Shown here: piece by piece, positions 24,112 to 31,909 of the stretch
Numbering within the stretch: the first letter of the stretch is position 1
Layout: the number at the start of each line of letters is the position of its first letter
Source: Bacteroidales bacterium
Lineage (GTDB): Bacteria; Bacteroidota; Bacteroidia; Bacteroidales; UBA932
Reading direction: 5' to 3'
DNA length: 35,656 bases
NCBI GenBank assembly: GCA_015060325.1
Contig: SUYQ01000026.1
Location: forward strand, 1-35,656
The notes under the pieces: generated by a model
The model's input: only the letters and a program-made list of their open reading frames with translations
The model's database searches: none
What the model was told of the DNA's origin: nothing
Program-made: the position numbers and the translations under genes

Positions 24112-25582
24112 GACGTCCGGCTCTGCGCGCCTTCTGCCCTTTTATCAGACAGAACACGAACAGCACTGACGCTACTGAAATACCCACAATATTTCCTAAA
24201 GAAGGAGACAGGAACAGGCCGGCCTTGTCATGAGGCGCGACTATGAAATAATTGACGCAGACGTATGTCAGGAACGCAGCAGGGAGAGAACACATCAGAT
24301 GGTTCTTTCCCTTGCTTATAAGATAGGCCGCACCGGTCCACAGCACTATCGCAGCAAGCAGCTGGTTGGCGATACCGAGAAATGTCCACGCACTGCTGAA
24401 ATCTACCTTGCAGAAAAAGAAGGCAAGTGCAAAGATAGGCAGGCATACCCAAAGGCGTTTTGCGATCGGTTTCTGATCTATCTTCAGCAGGTCCGCCAAG
24501 GACAGACGCAGACTGCGGAAAGCAGTATCGCCCGATGTTATTGGGCAGACGACTACTCCGATGATAGCTATTATCGCTCCAAGCTTACCCAACCAGCTTT
24601 CACAGATCATCTTTACAGCTACAGTAGGAGTCAGCTTGACTATCTCGCCGTCAACATTAATTCCTTCAGTCATCGCATGATTGAGTTCTGCAGGACCTCC
24701 AAAAAAAGCGATTGCAGCCGTAGCCCATATCATCGCCACGATTCCCTCTGCTATCATCGCACCATAGAAGACCGGACGCGCATGTTTCTCATTCTTCAGG
24801 CATCTTGCCATCAGAGGCGACTGGGTCGAATGAAATCCTGAAATCGCCCCGCAGGAAACTACGATGAAGAGCATCGGGATAAGAATGTTACGGTCAGGAT
24901 CATGATGCCAGTTGCCGAGGTTGCTTGAAGTCAGTTCCACCATCTGATACGTTCCGTTCAGATGGCCGACCACCAGCATCACACCTACGCCTACTGCCAT
25001 GAACAGAAGAACTGCTCCCATGTATGGGTATATGCGACCAATAAGTTTATCTATCGGAAGGAGTGTCGCAATAATATAGTAGGCAAATATGATGAGCAGC
25101 CATATCTGGCTGTTTATGCCTGTCATCGAACTCAGAAGGTCAGAAGGGCCAAGGATGAACGACACTCCGACAGCCATAAGAAGGAATATCATTACAACGC
25201 TCATGACATGCTTCATTCCACGTCCCAGATACCTTCCGGTAATGTCGGACATGTTGGCGCCACCGTTCCTGATGGACATCATGCCGGCGAAGAAATCATG
25301 CACTGCACCCATGAAAATGCATCCGACCACAATCCAGATATAGGCTGCGGGTCCGTAAGCGGCTCCCAATATGGCGCCGAAGATAGGACCGAGTCCAGCG
25401 ATGTTAAGGAACTGGATCACGAAGACTCTCCAAGTAGACATCGGCATATAGTCGATACCATCCTGCTGAGCGTATGCCGGAGTCTTACGCGTAGGGTCGA
25501 CATCAAGATGGCGGGCAACTATTTTTCCATAAATGAAATAACCTGCAATTAAAAGCAGAATACATACTGCAAAAGTGATCAT
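24089..25582 (-). CDS. CstA-family carbon starvation / pyruvate-type transporter
   Basis: 497 residues, multi-pass inner-membrane protein. CstA-family features: PMSTWRVFVIQFLNIAGLGPIFGAILGA near residues 46-73, GAVHDFFAGMMSIRNGGANMSDITGRYLG, GFHSTQSPLMARCL in the middle and ITSGDTAFRSLRLSLAD toward the C-terminus. Shorter than E. coli CstA (about 700), matching the compact form common in anaerobes. E. coli relatives (CstA, BtsT) import pyruvate and peptide use is also reported; the substrate here is undetermined. Promoter at 25622-25653; the last 23 bp overlap the regulator gene. Confidence 0.9.
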   Translation of the reverse strand: MITFAVCILLLIAGYFIYGKIVARHLDVDPTRKTPAYAQQDGIDYMPMSTWRVFVIQFLNIAGLGPIFGAILGAAYGPAAYIWIVVGCIFMGAVHDFFAGMMSIRNGGANMSDITGRYLGRGMKHVMSVVMIFLLMAVGVSFILGPSDLLSSMTGINSQIWLLIIFAYYIIATLLPIDKLIGRIYPYMGAVLLFMAVGVGVMLVVGHLNGTYQMVELTSSNLGNWHHDPDRNILIPMLFIVVSCGAISGFHSTQSPLMARCLKNEKHARPVFYGAMIAEGIVAMIWATAAIAFFGGPAELNHAMTEGINVDGEIVKLTPTVAVKMICESWLGKLGAIIAIIGVVVCPITSGDTAFRSLRLSLADLLKIDQKPIAKRLWVCLPIFALAFFFCKVDFSSAWTFLGIANQLLAAIVLWTGAAYLISKGKNHLMCSLPAAFLTYVCVNYFIVAPHDKAGLFLSPSLGNIVGISVASVLFVFCLIKGQKARRAGRLMQDTSF

Positions 25583-25621
25583 ATGCGATAGGTTTAGTGC
25601 AATAACGTGTGATTAGGGACA

Positions 25622-25653
25622 CAAATTTATTTTCTTTTTGGAGAAAATGCAAC
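25622..25653 (-). promoter_or_regulatory. Promoter of the cstA-like gene
   Basis: On the minus strand GTTG (25650-25653), 20-nt spacer, TAAATTTG (25622-25629). Leader of about 34 nt. For the divergent NigD-like gene only a near match (ATCTTTTG, 25672-25679) is seen. Confidence 0.65.
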
Positions 25654-25700
25654 GAATTTCATAAATTGCGCATCTTTTGGGACGGTAACAAAACAGAGAA

Positions 25701-26477
25701 ATGAAAAACATAAAAAAATCACTGATCATCATCATTGCAGCAGTAGCTGCCATCACATCCTGCAAGAAGGATGATACAATCCAATATAACAATGCCACAA
25801 TGGGCAACATCGTTGACGGAAGATTTGTTTCAGACCAGGGAAATATCTTCAATGTAGTTGACCAGCAATGCATTGGAAAGCTAGACACTATGAAAAGGGC
25901 ATTCGTTGTCTGCGATGTACTGAACAGGACAGCAGGAGGAGCTGACAACGAATATGACGTAAGAGTCAACCAGATAGCCACTGTGGTGACCAAGGACCCG
26001 GTACACCACATGAACACGACAGCAGAGATGCTCATCCAGGATCCGGTCCATATCGAGTATGCTTGGATATCAGGAGGATATATGAACCTGTTCGTAATGT
26101 TCCCTAGCAAGGTAGGAAGCAAGACCAGCCACCTGATCAACCTTGTTCACGAAGGTTGCATGATCGACCCTGAGACAAAGGAGGAAATCGAAGGGACATA
26201 CCGGTTCACACTCAGACACAATTCGGGCGGAGACAAGATAACTCCTCCTCAGACAGTCGACTATGTCCTTGCAGGAGGATATGTCAGCTTCCCGCTCAAC
26301 AGTTATATAACTGAGGAAGAGGCAGACTTCTCAATCGAATGGACATGGCACAAGAACGCAGGAGGCGGACTATCATCTGAGACTTCAGTGAAGACACTTA
26401 CCGCAAAATATACGACTGACGGCTATCAGCATGCTCCAAAAGGCCTCGGCACAAGAGCAATAGCGATAGTTGAGTAG
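25701..26477 (+). CDS. NigD-like lipoprotein
   Basis: 258 residues. Lipoprotein signal peptide with Cys21 (AAITSC) and KKDD after it. The first mature half (MGNIVDGRFVSDQGNIFNV, MKRAFVVCDVLNRTAG, YDVRVNQIATVVTKDPV) resembles the NigD-like N-terminal OB domain; the second half (YAWISGGYMNLFVMFPS, YRFTLRHNSGGD, ISFPL-type strands) fits the NigD-like C-terminal beta-sandwich. NigD was first described beside a bacteriocin operon, but most members are scattered lipoproteins of unknown function. It stands alone, divergent from cstA, with strong hairpins after its stop. Confidence 0.8.
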   Translation: MKNIKKSLIIIIAAVAAITSCKKDDTIQYNNATMGNIVDGRFVSDQGNIFNVVDQQCIGKLDTMKRAFVVCDVLNRTAGGADNEYDVRVNQIATVVTKDPVHHMNTTAEMLIQDPVHIEYAWISGGYMNLFVMFPSKVGSKTSHLINLVHEGCMIDPETKEEIEGTYRFTLRHNSGGDKITPPQTVDYVLAGGYVSFPLNSYITEEEADFSIEWTWHKNAGGGLSSETSVKTLTAKYTTDGYQHAPKGLGTRAIAIVE

Positions 26478-26482
26478 AAAAA

Positions 26483-26518
26483 GCCGGTGAACGTATCGTT
26501 CAAGGTATCCTGACCGGC
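26483..26518 (+). other. Branched hairpin after the NigD-like gene
   Basis: Arms GCCGGT (26483-26488) and ACCGGC (26513-26518) enclose a smaller perfect hairpin GAACG-TAT-CGTTC (26489-26501). No T-run follows, so this is not a classical terminator. Function unknown; it could be a 3'UTR stabiliser. Confidence 0.5.
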
Positions 26519-26536
26519 AACTGAATATACACATTA

Positions 26537-26566
26537 CGAGGTGGCTGAAGAGATTCGGCCACCTCG
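26537..26566 (+). terminator. Strong GNRA-loop hairpin, possible terminator
   Basis: CGAGGTGGCTGAA (26537-26549) pairs with TTCGGCCACCTCG (26554-26566) through 13 bp (one G-U) around a GAGA tetraloop. It ends the NigD-like transcript region between convergent genes but lacks a U-tract, so it may be a termination or RNA-stability element. The rest of 26567-26639 shows no gene. Confidence 0.5.
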
Positions 26567-26639
26567 ATTCATATAATGAGCAACACGAAATATGCTCGAA
26601 GGGTAAATATGCACAAGCAGCGAAGTTGCAGAGGCAGCT

Positions 26640-27011
26640 CTAATTGGCGTGACCGTGGTGGTCATGGTGAGCATGGCCGTCAGAGACAGGATAGCCGAGC
26701 TTCTCTATGGCTGTCTTGAGGGTTGCCTCTGAGGTCTTGGCTGCGTCATACTTTATGTATACAGTCTGATCGTCGAGGGAAACCTTGAGGTCCTTGACTC
26801 CTTTTTCGAAGGCGATGTTTTCCTCTACTTTCTTCACGCAGTTTGCGCAGTGGAGGTGGACATGGAAGGTAACTTCCTTGAGTTCGGCCTTGCTTTTCTT
26901 TGAAGGCTTCTTGTCTGTGAGAGACATGTTCTCTGAAACTGACATTGCATCTGCTGATGCTGCGAAAGGCATTGCCATCATGGCTGCCAGGATGATGATG
27001 ATTGTCTTCAT
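26640..27011 (-). CDS. Exported HMA-domain metal-binding protein
   Basis: 123 residues from the ATG at 27011, which opens a signal peptide (1-20, AASA). The upstream frame to 27230 is discarded because its codons run through a hairpin repeat and the TonB gene. Residues about 45-110 form a heavy-metal-associated ferredoxin-like domain with CANC (the CxxC site) followed by VKKVEENIAFEKGVKDLKV. The tail is His-rich (DGHAHHDHHGHAN), a second likely metal site. Periplasmic Cu(I) or similar soft-metal carriage is the family expectation; the metal is not shown. It lies 97 nt after a TonB receptor and completes the set Cys/His-rich protein, receptor, HMA protein. Confidence 0.9.
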   Translation of the reverse strand: MKTIIIILAAMMAMPFAASADAMSVSENMSLTDKKPSKKSKAELKEVTFHVHLHCANCVKKVEENIAFEKGVKDLKVSLDDQTVYIKYDAAKTSEATLKTAIEKLGYPVSDGHAHHDHHGHAN

Positions 27012-27038
27012 ATTGGTTTGTATTATTTTTTGTTTTTT

Positions 27039-27074
27039 AGATTTCTCGACTCGCTTCGCTCGCTCGAAATGACA
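27039..27074. repeat. Intergenic hairpin repeat, AT-stem variant
   Basis: AGATTTCTCGACTCGCTTCG...CTCGAAATGACA between the TonB receptor and HMA genes. A shorter degenerate piece (TTCGATCGCTCGGGAGG) follows at about 27081-27097. Confidence 0.85.
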
Positions 27075-27108
27075 ATGGGGTGCTTCGATCGCTCGGGAGG
27101 GCTGAGGA

Positions 27109-29286
27109 CTATGCTTTTTTCCAGAGGGTGAAGCGGAAGCCGACGTGGGCCTTGATGCCCATGAGAGGGCCCCAGATGCAGCTGGCGTCAAATGATGCCT
27201 GACGAGGGTTGTCAGCGCCGATAATGGCATTCTTCTGACGGAAGTTGGTCAGGTTCTCTGCTCCGATGTACACATCCCAGCCTTTGAAACGGCGTGTAAC
27301 CTGCGCATACAGAAGCGGATAGACCGGAGTGCGTCCGTTCTCGTAGAGAAGGTTGCCGTCGGCATCCTTCAGATCCCTCATGAAGTCATACACGCGGCAA
27401 GAGCCGTTGAGTGAAGCCGTGAAGTCGAAGATCCACTTGTTCAGGTTGGTTGCATATTGGAGGTTCAGCACCGCCTTGAAACGGCTGGTCATAGGCTTCT
27501 CCACCAGGCCCCTGTCGGCAAGTTCGATCTTGGCATTGGTGTACCTGAAAGTAGCCGTGATATTGAAGCGTTCTACAGGGTCTACAGAGAAGTCGATCTG
27601 GTAGTTGTCCGTGAACGAGCGCCCGTCACCAAGGGCATAGAAATCGATCTGGTTGACATACCTCTCGTAGTCCACCACCATCTGCTGGGCGAACTGGGTA
27701 CGGAAGTAATCTACGCTCAGATAGGTGTTCGACGATGCTCCGAACGGCAGGTAATATGTGATGTTACCTCCGAATGTCCATGCATCCTCGAGGATATGAC
27801 GGTCATACATTCCGCTGAACTTCTTGCCGGTAGAGAATACGCCGATGTTGTCCACAAGCGGAGTCGAATATCTGAGTCCACGGCCTCCGTTCGCCCTGAT
27901 GACGATCTCCTCGACAGGCATATATTTCAAGGTAACTCGTGGAGAGACACGAAACTTGGACTTGCCGTCAGACACATGATTGAACCAGTCTCCCCTGATG
28001 CCGGCAATCGCCGAGAAGGTTTCTCCTGCGTGGAAGGTATATTCTCCGAAAATTCCGGCATTGGCCAGGTCGGTGTATACCGGAGCGTCTCCGCCCGCCA
28101 CGTCTTCGCGCGCATCAAAGAAGATGGTCCTGCTGAAGACCTCGTCATAACGGTCAAATGTGCCGTTCAATCCGAGGGTAAAGCGGTGGGAGTCGTTTAT
28201 CACGTTCTGGTACAGGAGGTTGGCGAAAGCCGAATGCTGTCCGGCAAGATATTTCGTAGCGCCGAAGTAGGAATCCATGTCCTGATAGTTATAGTCGGCG
28301 ATCAGGGCGATGTTCTGCGAATTGTCTTCATTGAGCGGAACTCCTACCTTGAGGTATCCGTTGATCGAACGGTTGAGGATGTCCGATCCCCATGGATTGA
28401 CCTGGTCAGCAGAGAGCTTATGAGGGTTCCACTGGTAGGTCTCCCTGTCGTAGTATACGTGCTTTCCATTGTCGCTGAGCATCTGACCGCCGAGACGGCT
28501 GTCCTGAATGGCACGGACTCCGAAACGGACCTGAACGCCGTTGTCCGCCTGATAGAGCCAACGGTTGGAAAGATTGAACTGGAGCATCTTAGGTTCGTCC
28601 ATGAATCCGTCCTTGTCCATGTCATGCGAAACGATGTTTCCGGAAACGTGACCGAGTATGACGGTGCTCCACTTGTATCCCATCTGAAGTGATGAGGCTA
28701 TGTTAAGGTCCATCTTGGTGTCGCTCATTACAGCGCCATTGATGAAGAGAGGCTTTTCGTCAGTCGGCTTGCGATGTTCCATGTTGATCTGACCGGTCAT
28801 GCACTCGACACCGTTGATCACGGAAGATGAGCCTTTTGCGATCTGGATGCTCTCGAGCCACTGGCCCGGAACATATGAAAGGCCGAACGGTGCGGAGAGT
28901 CCGCGCATCACAGGGCGGGTCTCGTCAAGCATCTGGGTATATACGCCGGAGAGGCCGAGAAGACGGATCTGACGGGCACCGGTCACAGCGTCCGAGTAGC
29001 CTACTGTAACGCTGGCAGAGTTCTCAAAGCTTTCTGCGAGGTTGCAGCATGCCATCTTGCAGAGTCCTGCGGCAGAGATGACTTCGGTACGGATTTCCTT
29101 ACCTTTTGAAAGGAAGTTTCCGGCCTGACGGGATGTGAACACGGCTGCTTCGAGGCTGTCTGTTCTTTCGCCGTAGATTGCTGTAGTGTCCACTGCATGC
29201 CCGTGCTGGTCAGTCACCTGTGCAAAGGATGCCGATGCGGACAGGCAAAGGGATGATATGATTATTGATATTGTCTTGATTTTCAT
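27109..29286 (-). CDS. TonB-dependent outer-membrane receptor of the metal module
   Basis: 725 residues. Signal peptide to about residue 22 (ASFAQ). The plug domain begins near residue 55 (GNFLSKGKEIRTEVISAAGL), carries the Cys-rich segment CKMACCNLAESFENSASV, and continues with GARQIRLLGLSGVYTQMLDE and IQIAKGSSSVINGVECMTGQINM. The rest is a 22-strand barrel with C-terminal HVGFRFTLWKKA. The usual Bacteroidota carboxypeptidase-like N-terminal extension is nearly absent. Receptors with the CKMACCNLAESFE segment next to HMA proteins are, in my recollection, linked with heavy-metal loci; Cys75, Cys79 and Cys80 could contact the metal. Flanked by hairpin repeats on both sides. Confidence 0.9.
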   Translation of the reverse strand: MKIKTISIIISSLCLSASASFAQVTDQHGHAVDTTAIYGERTDSLEAAVFTSRQAGNFLSKGKEIRTEVISAAGLCKMACCNLAESFENSASVTVGYSDAVTGARQIRLLGLSGVYTQMLDETRPVMRGLSAPFGLSYVPGQWLESIQIAKGSSSVINGVECMTGQINMEHRKPTDEKPLFINGAVMSDTKMDLNIASSLQMGYKWSTVILGHVSGNIVSHDMDKDGFMDEPKMLQFNLSNRWLYQADNGVQVRFGVRAIQDSRLGGQMLSDNGKHVYYDRETYQWNPHKLSADQVNPWGSDILNRSINGYLKVGVPLNEDNSQNIALIADYNYQDMDSYFGATKYLAGQHSAFANLLYQNVINDSHRFTLGLNGTFDRYDEVFSRTIFFDAREDVAGGDAPVYTDLANAGIFGEYTFHAGETFSAIAGIRGDWFNHVSDGKSKFRVSPRVTLKYMPVEEIVIRANGGRGLRYSTPLVDNIGVFSTGKKFSGMYDRHILEDAWTFGGNITYYLPFGASSNTYLSVDYFRTQFAQQMVVDYERYVNQIDFYALGDGRSFTDNYQIDFSVDPVERFNITATFRYTNAKIELADRGLVEKPMTSRFKAVLNLQYATNLNKWIFDFTASLNGSCRVYDFMRDLKDADGNLLYENGRTPVYPLLYAQVTRRFKGWDVYIGAENLTNFRQKNAIIGADNPRQASFDASCIWGPLMGIKAHVGFRFTLWKKA

Positions 29287-29313
29287 TGTCGTCTGGTTTT
29301 CTGGTTGGTTGAA

Positions 29314-29398
29314 AGATCCTTCGCTGCGCTCAGGATGACAGGGGGCGTAGGATGACAGGGGGCGCGCTCAGGATGACAGGGGCGCGCAGGATGACAGG
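29314..29398. repeat. Hairpin repeat with short tandem GGATGACAGGGGGCGC units
   Basis: AGATCCTTCGCTGCGCTCAGGATGACA (29314-29340), written here in two parts AGATCCTTCG and CTGCGCTCAGGATGACA, is a CCT/AGG stem variant. It is followed by three shortened units each ending GGATGACAGG. It lies between the Cys/His-rich and TonB genes. Confidence 0.82.
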
Positions 29399-29427
29399 GA
29401 CGGAATGATAGAGAAAGCCGTCATCAG

Positions 29428-29493
29428 GTCATTGCGAGGCCTGAGGCCACAACACGTCGCAGCAAAGCCTGTCAAGGCCATGCAGAAGCAATC
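29428..29493. repeat. Second repeat type, ATTGCGAGG...GAAGCAATC
   Basis: Starts GTCATTGCGAGGCCTGAGGC and ends GAAGCAATC; the ends ATTGC / GCAAT are inverted. Palindromes of this style are widespread in bacterial genomes. The right end touches the stop codon (29492-29494) of the Cys/His-rich gene. Confidence 0.6.
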
Positions 29494-29992
29494 AGATACG
29501 CCAGATGTTAAGGATTGCCTGTCGGTCAGGCAATGGAACGCCTCCGGATCCGGAGACATATATTATATAATCGAATGAATGCTGAATAAAGGAAACGTAG
29601 TCGTTCTCAACGAACAGGCACGGAAGCGAGTCGGCCATATCAGCCTGATACTCGTCATTTGAAGTACTGACCACAGGTGTATCCAACACCTCTATATCAT
29701 TGGTACAGCAGCTGGTTGAAGACGCCTCGACTACGCACTCCCCTGCCGGCTGATCGTGATGACATGAACAGCATGAAGACCCATGCCTGCCGGCTTCATG
29801 GCTGCCGCAACATGCTCCATGGCCATTGCAGTCATGGTCCGGATGGATATCATCACATGTGATGCCGCCGAGGACGGAACTGATGAATGTGCTCCCGGTC
29901 GCCGTACACGAATGCACGTCGAAACCTATGATACTCACACAGTACCACACAGCGAGAAACGCCGAGACATATTTTAGGATTACATTCTTCAT
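29492..29992 (-). CDS. Cys/His-rich exported protein, putative metal binder
   Basis: 166 residues from the ATG at 29992 (MKNVILKYVSAFLAVWYC); an earlier ATG at 30031 lies upstream of the predicted promoter and is rejected. The N-terminus is one hydrophobic helix (signal peptide or anchor) followed by GFDVHSCTATG. Residues about 45-95 are extraordinarily rich in Cys and His (HPDHDCNGHGACCGSHEAG, RHGSSCCSCHHDQ, TSCC). The layout recalls the small Bacteroidota proteins named for HYC and CC motifs, but I cannot confirm membership. Position directly before a TonB receptor and an HMA protein supports soft-metal binding in the envelope (inference). A perfect hairpin ATTGCCTG-TCGGT-CAGGCAAT (29514-29534) lies inside its last codons. 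Confidence 0.75.
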   Translation of the reverse strand: MKNVILKYVSAFLAVWYCVSIIGFDVHSCTATGSTFISSVLGGITCDDIHPDHDCNGHGACCGSHEAGRHGSSCCSCHHDQPAGECVVEASSTSCCTNDIEVLDTPVVSTSNDEYQADMADSLPCLFVENDYVSFIQHSFDYIIYVSGSGGVPLPDRQAILNIWRI

Positions 29993-30001
29993 TGCAACCT
30001 G

Positions 30002-30032
30002 CAAAGTTACAAATTTGTGCCAAACCTGCAAA
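30002..30032 (-). promoter_or_regulatory. Promoter of the metal module, with central palindrome
   Basis: TTTG (30029-30032), 19-nt spacer, TAACTTTG (30002-30009): a full consensus match on the minus strand. The spacer contains the perfect palindrome ACAAATTTGT (30009-30018), a candidate operator. The start codon at 29992 is only 10 nt beyond the -7 box, so the mRNA would be leaderless or nearly so. Confidence 0.8.
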
Positions 30033-30056
30033 TTCTTACTTTTATGACAAAATTCA

Positions 30057-30064
30057 TATCTTTG
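30057..30064 (+). promoter_or_regulatory. Putative -7 box for sppA-cutC
   Basis: TATCTTTG fits TAnnTTTG and lies 39 nt before the sppA ATG. The -33 element is not obvious. Confidence 0.55.
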
Positions 30065-30102
30065 CAGATACCTTTGAACCTTGAAAAACGGAATTACACA
30101 AT

Positions 30103-31902
30103 ATGAAGAATTTTCTCAAGACATTCCTGGCAAGCTTTACAGCCATGATCATTTTCGGCGCAATCTGCTTCGCCATCATTTCCTCTCTTCTAAGCGGTCT
30201 GGAAAGTCTGTTTGATTTTGGGAAGAAACCGGTCACGATGCCATCGGAAGCCATCCTTACAATCGACTTATCCCAAATTGCATTGCAGGAACAGACTGAA
30301 GAGGCACCTCTTCTTGAAGTCATCGCAGGGAATCCTGTGGTTCAGCCTATGGGAATCCTCGATGTCGTAGCAGCGGTCAATGCCGCGGCATTTGACCCGT
30401 CGGTAAAATACATACTGCTGAAGCCGGATGGTGTGACGGGAGGCATGGCACAGATCGAAGAACTCAGGAAATCATTGGGCAAGTTCAGGGAGAGCGGCAA
30501 AGCTGTGGTTTCATATATCGAGAATCCTACAAACGGAGGATACTATCTTGCATCGGTATCCGACAAGATATATATGACTCCTCATGACGGAGGGCTGAAC
30601 GCCCTCAACGGAATATCGTCACAAATGATTTTCCTGAAGGATATTCTTGACAGGATGGGGGTCAACGTCCAGCTGATAAGGCATGGAAAGTTCAAATCTG
30701 CAGGAGAAATGTTCGTGCGTAACAGTTCCAGCAAAGAAAACATGCAGCAGAATCAGGAACTGATATCTTCAATGTGGGAAAGCTGGTGTGACAAGATAGC
30801 TCAGGCCAGAGGGCTCGAACCTGAGGAGATCAACACAATGCTTGACAACCTCGAACTCAATCTACCGACAGATTTCCTTGAAAAAGGGCTTGTGGACGAG
30901 CTCATGACAGAGGATCAGCTGCAGGAAAAACTTTCAGTCCTGTATATGGCGGACAGTTATGATGAGGTGAAAAGCATATCTATACAGGATTATGCCCAGC
31001 TCAACGTCGCAGGCAATCCTGAGGGTAAGAACAAGATCGCTGTAATTTATGCAGAGGGCAATATTGTAGACGGCTATGCAATCGAAGATGTAGCAGGAGA
31101 CAGGTTTGTCAAAATCATCCAGAAGATACGTCAGGACGATGATGTAAAGGCAGCCGTGTTGAGAGTCAACTCTCCTGGGGGAAGCGTACTGGCATCAGAA
31201 AAGATAAAGGCACAGATAGATTCTCTTTCGCAGAAGATTCCTGTAATAGCGTCATATGGAGATTATGCCGCGTCCGGAGGATATTGGATTTCATCTTCAT
31301 GCGATTTCATATATGCAAATGAGACCACCATCACAGGTTCCATCGGAGTATTCAGCCTGATACCAGACTTCAAGAAGACTCTCAATGACAAGCTGCATGT
31401 CAACGTCACTTCTGTAAATTCTAACGAACACTCTGACATGTACAGCATGCTGCGTCCTCTATCACAAAACGAGATCGCACATATGCAGAATTCTGTGGAG
31501 CATATCTATGACAGATTTACAAAGATTGTCGCAGAGGGCCGAGGATTGCGTACCGAATATGTCGATTCTGTGGGGCAAGGCCGTATATGGACCGGTTCCC
31601 AGGCTCTCGAATTGGGTCTGATAGATGCCATAGGCAGCATTGACGAAGCACTTATACATGCTGCAATGCTTACCGGAAGCACAGACGGATTCGACAATAT
31701 AGAGGTCGTGGAATATCCTAAGCCGATCACTTCAATGGATATCATCACGTCTCTGTTCACAGGAGAAGATCCTACCCAGATTGCAGAATCCGTAAAATTG
31801 ACCGGACCGGTAATGGATGTCATCAGGGCATTCAGGAACTGGACTGAATCACAGAGCGGAAAAATCTACGCAAGACTTCCATATGCGATCGATATAAAAT
31901 AA
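30103..31902 (+). CDS. sppA: Signal peptide peptidase SppA, 67-kDa type
   Basis: 599 residues, the long duplicated form. One N-terminal membrane helix (about 8-30), then two tandem ClpP-like domains. The nucleophile is Ser391 in GDYAASGGYW in the C-terminal domain, and the general base is probably Lys198 in HGKFKSAGEMF in the N-terminal domain, matching the E. coli Ser409/Lys209 pair split between domains. Degrades signal-peptide remnants and other membrane-embedded peptides. GSIGVFSLIPDFKKTL follows the active site as expected. cutC starts 7 nt downstream, so the two are co-transcribed. Divergent from the metal module. Confidence 0.95.
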   Translation: MKNFLKTFLASFTAMIIFGAICFAIISSLLSGLESLFDFGKKPVTMPSEAILTIDLSQIALQEQTEEAPLLEVIAGNPVVQPMGILDVVAAVNAAAFDPSVKYILLKPDGVTGGMAQIEELRKSLGKFRESGKAVVSYIENPTNGGYYLASVSDKIYMTPHDGGLNALNGISSQMIFLKDILDRMGVNVQLIRHGKFKSAGEMFVRNSSSKENMQQNQELISSMWESWCDKIAQARGLEPEEINTMLDNLELNLPTDFLEKGLVDELMTEDQLQEKLSVLYMADSYDEVKSISIQDYAQLNVAGNPEGKNKIAVIYAEGNIVDGYAIEDVAGDRFVKIIQKIRQDDDVKAAVLRVNSPGGSVLASEKIKAQIDSLSQKIPVIASYGDYAASGGYWISSSCDFIYANETTITGSIGVFSLIPDFKKTLNDKLHVNVTSVNSNEHSDMYSMLRPLSQNEIAHMQNSVEHIYDRFTKIVAEGRGLRTEYVDSVGQGRIWTGSQALELGLIDAIGSIDEALIHAAMLTGSTDGFDNIEVVEYPKPITSMDIITSLFTGEDPTQIAESVKLTGPVMDVIRAFRNWTESQSGKIYARLPYAIDIK

Positions 31903-31909
31903 ATAAATC

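Noticed and set aside
26478..26639. tRNA-like fold in the hairpin region
   Set aside because: Stems do not form a cloverleaf and no CCA-type acceptor end or T-loop sequence is present.
27012..27230. N-terminal extension of the HMA gene
   Set aside because: The extension translates an intergenic hairpin repeat and the 3' end of the TonB gene; the ATG at 27011 starts a proper signal peptide.
27457..28692. 411-codon plus-strand open frame
   Set aside because: Antisense to the TonB receptor, no domain pattern; shadow of the barrel coding sequence.
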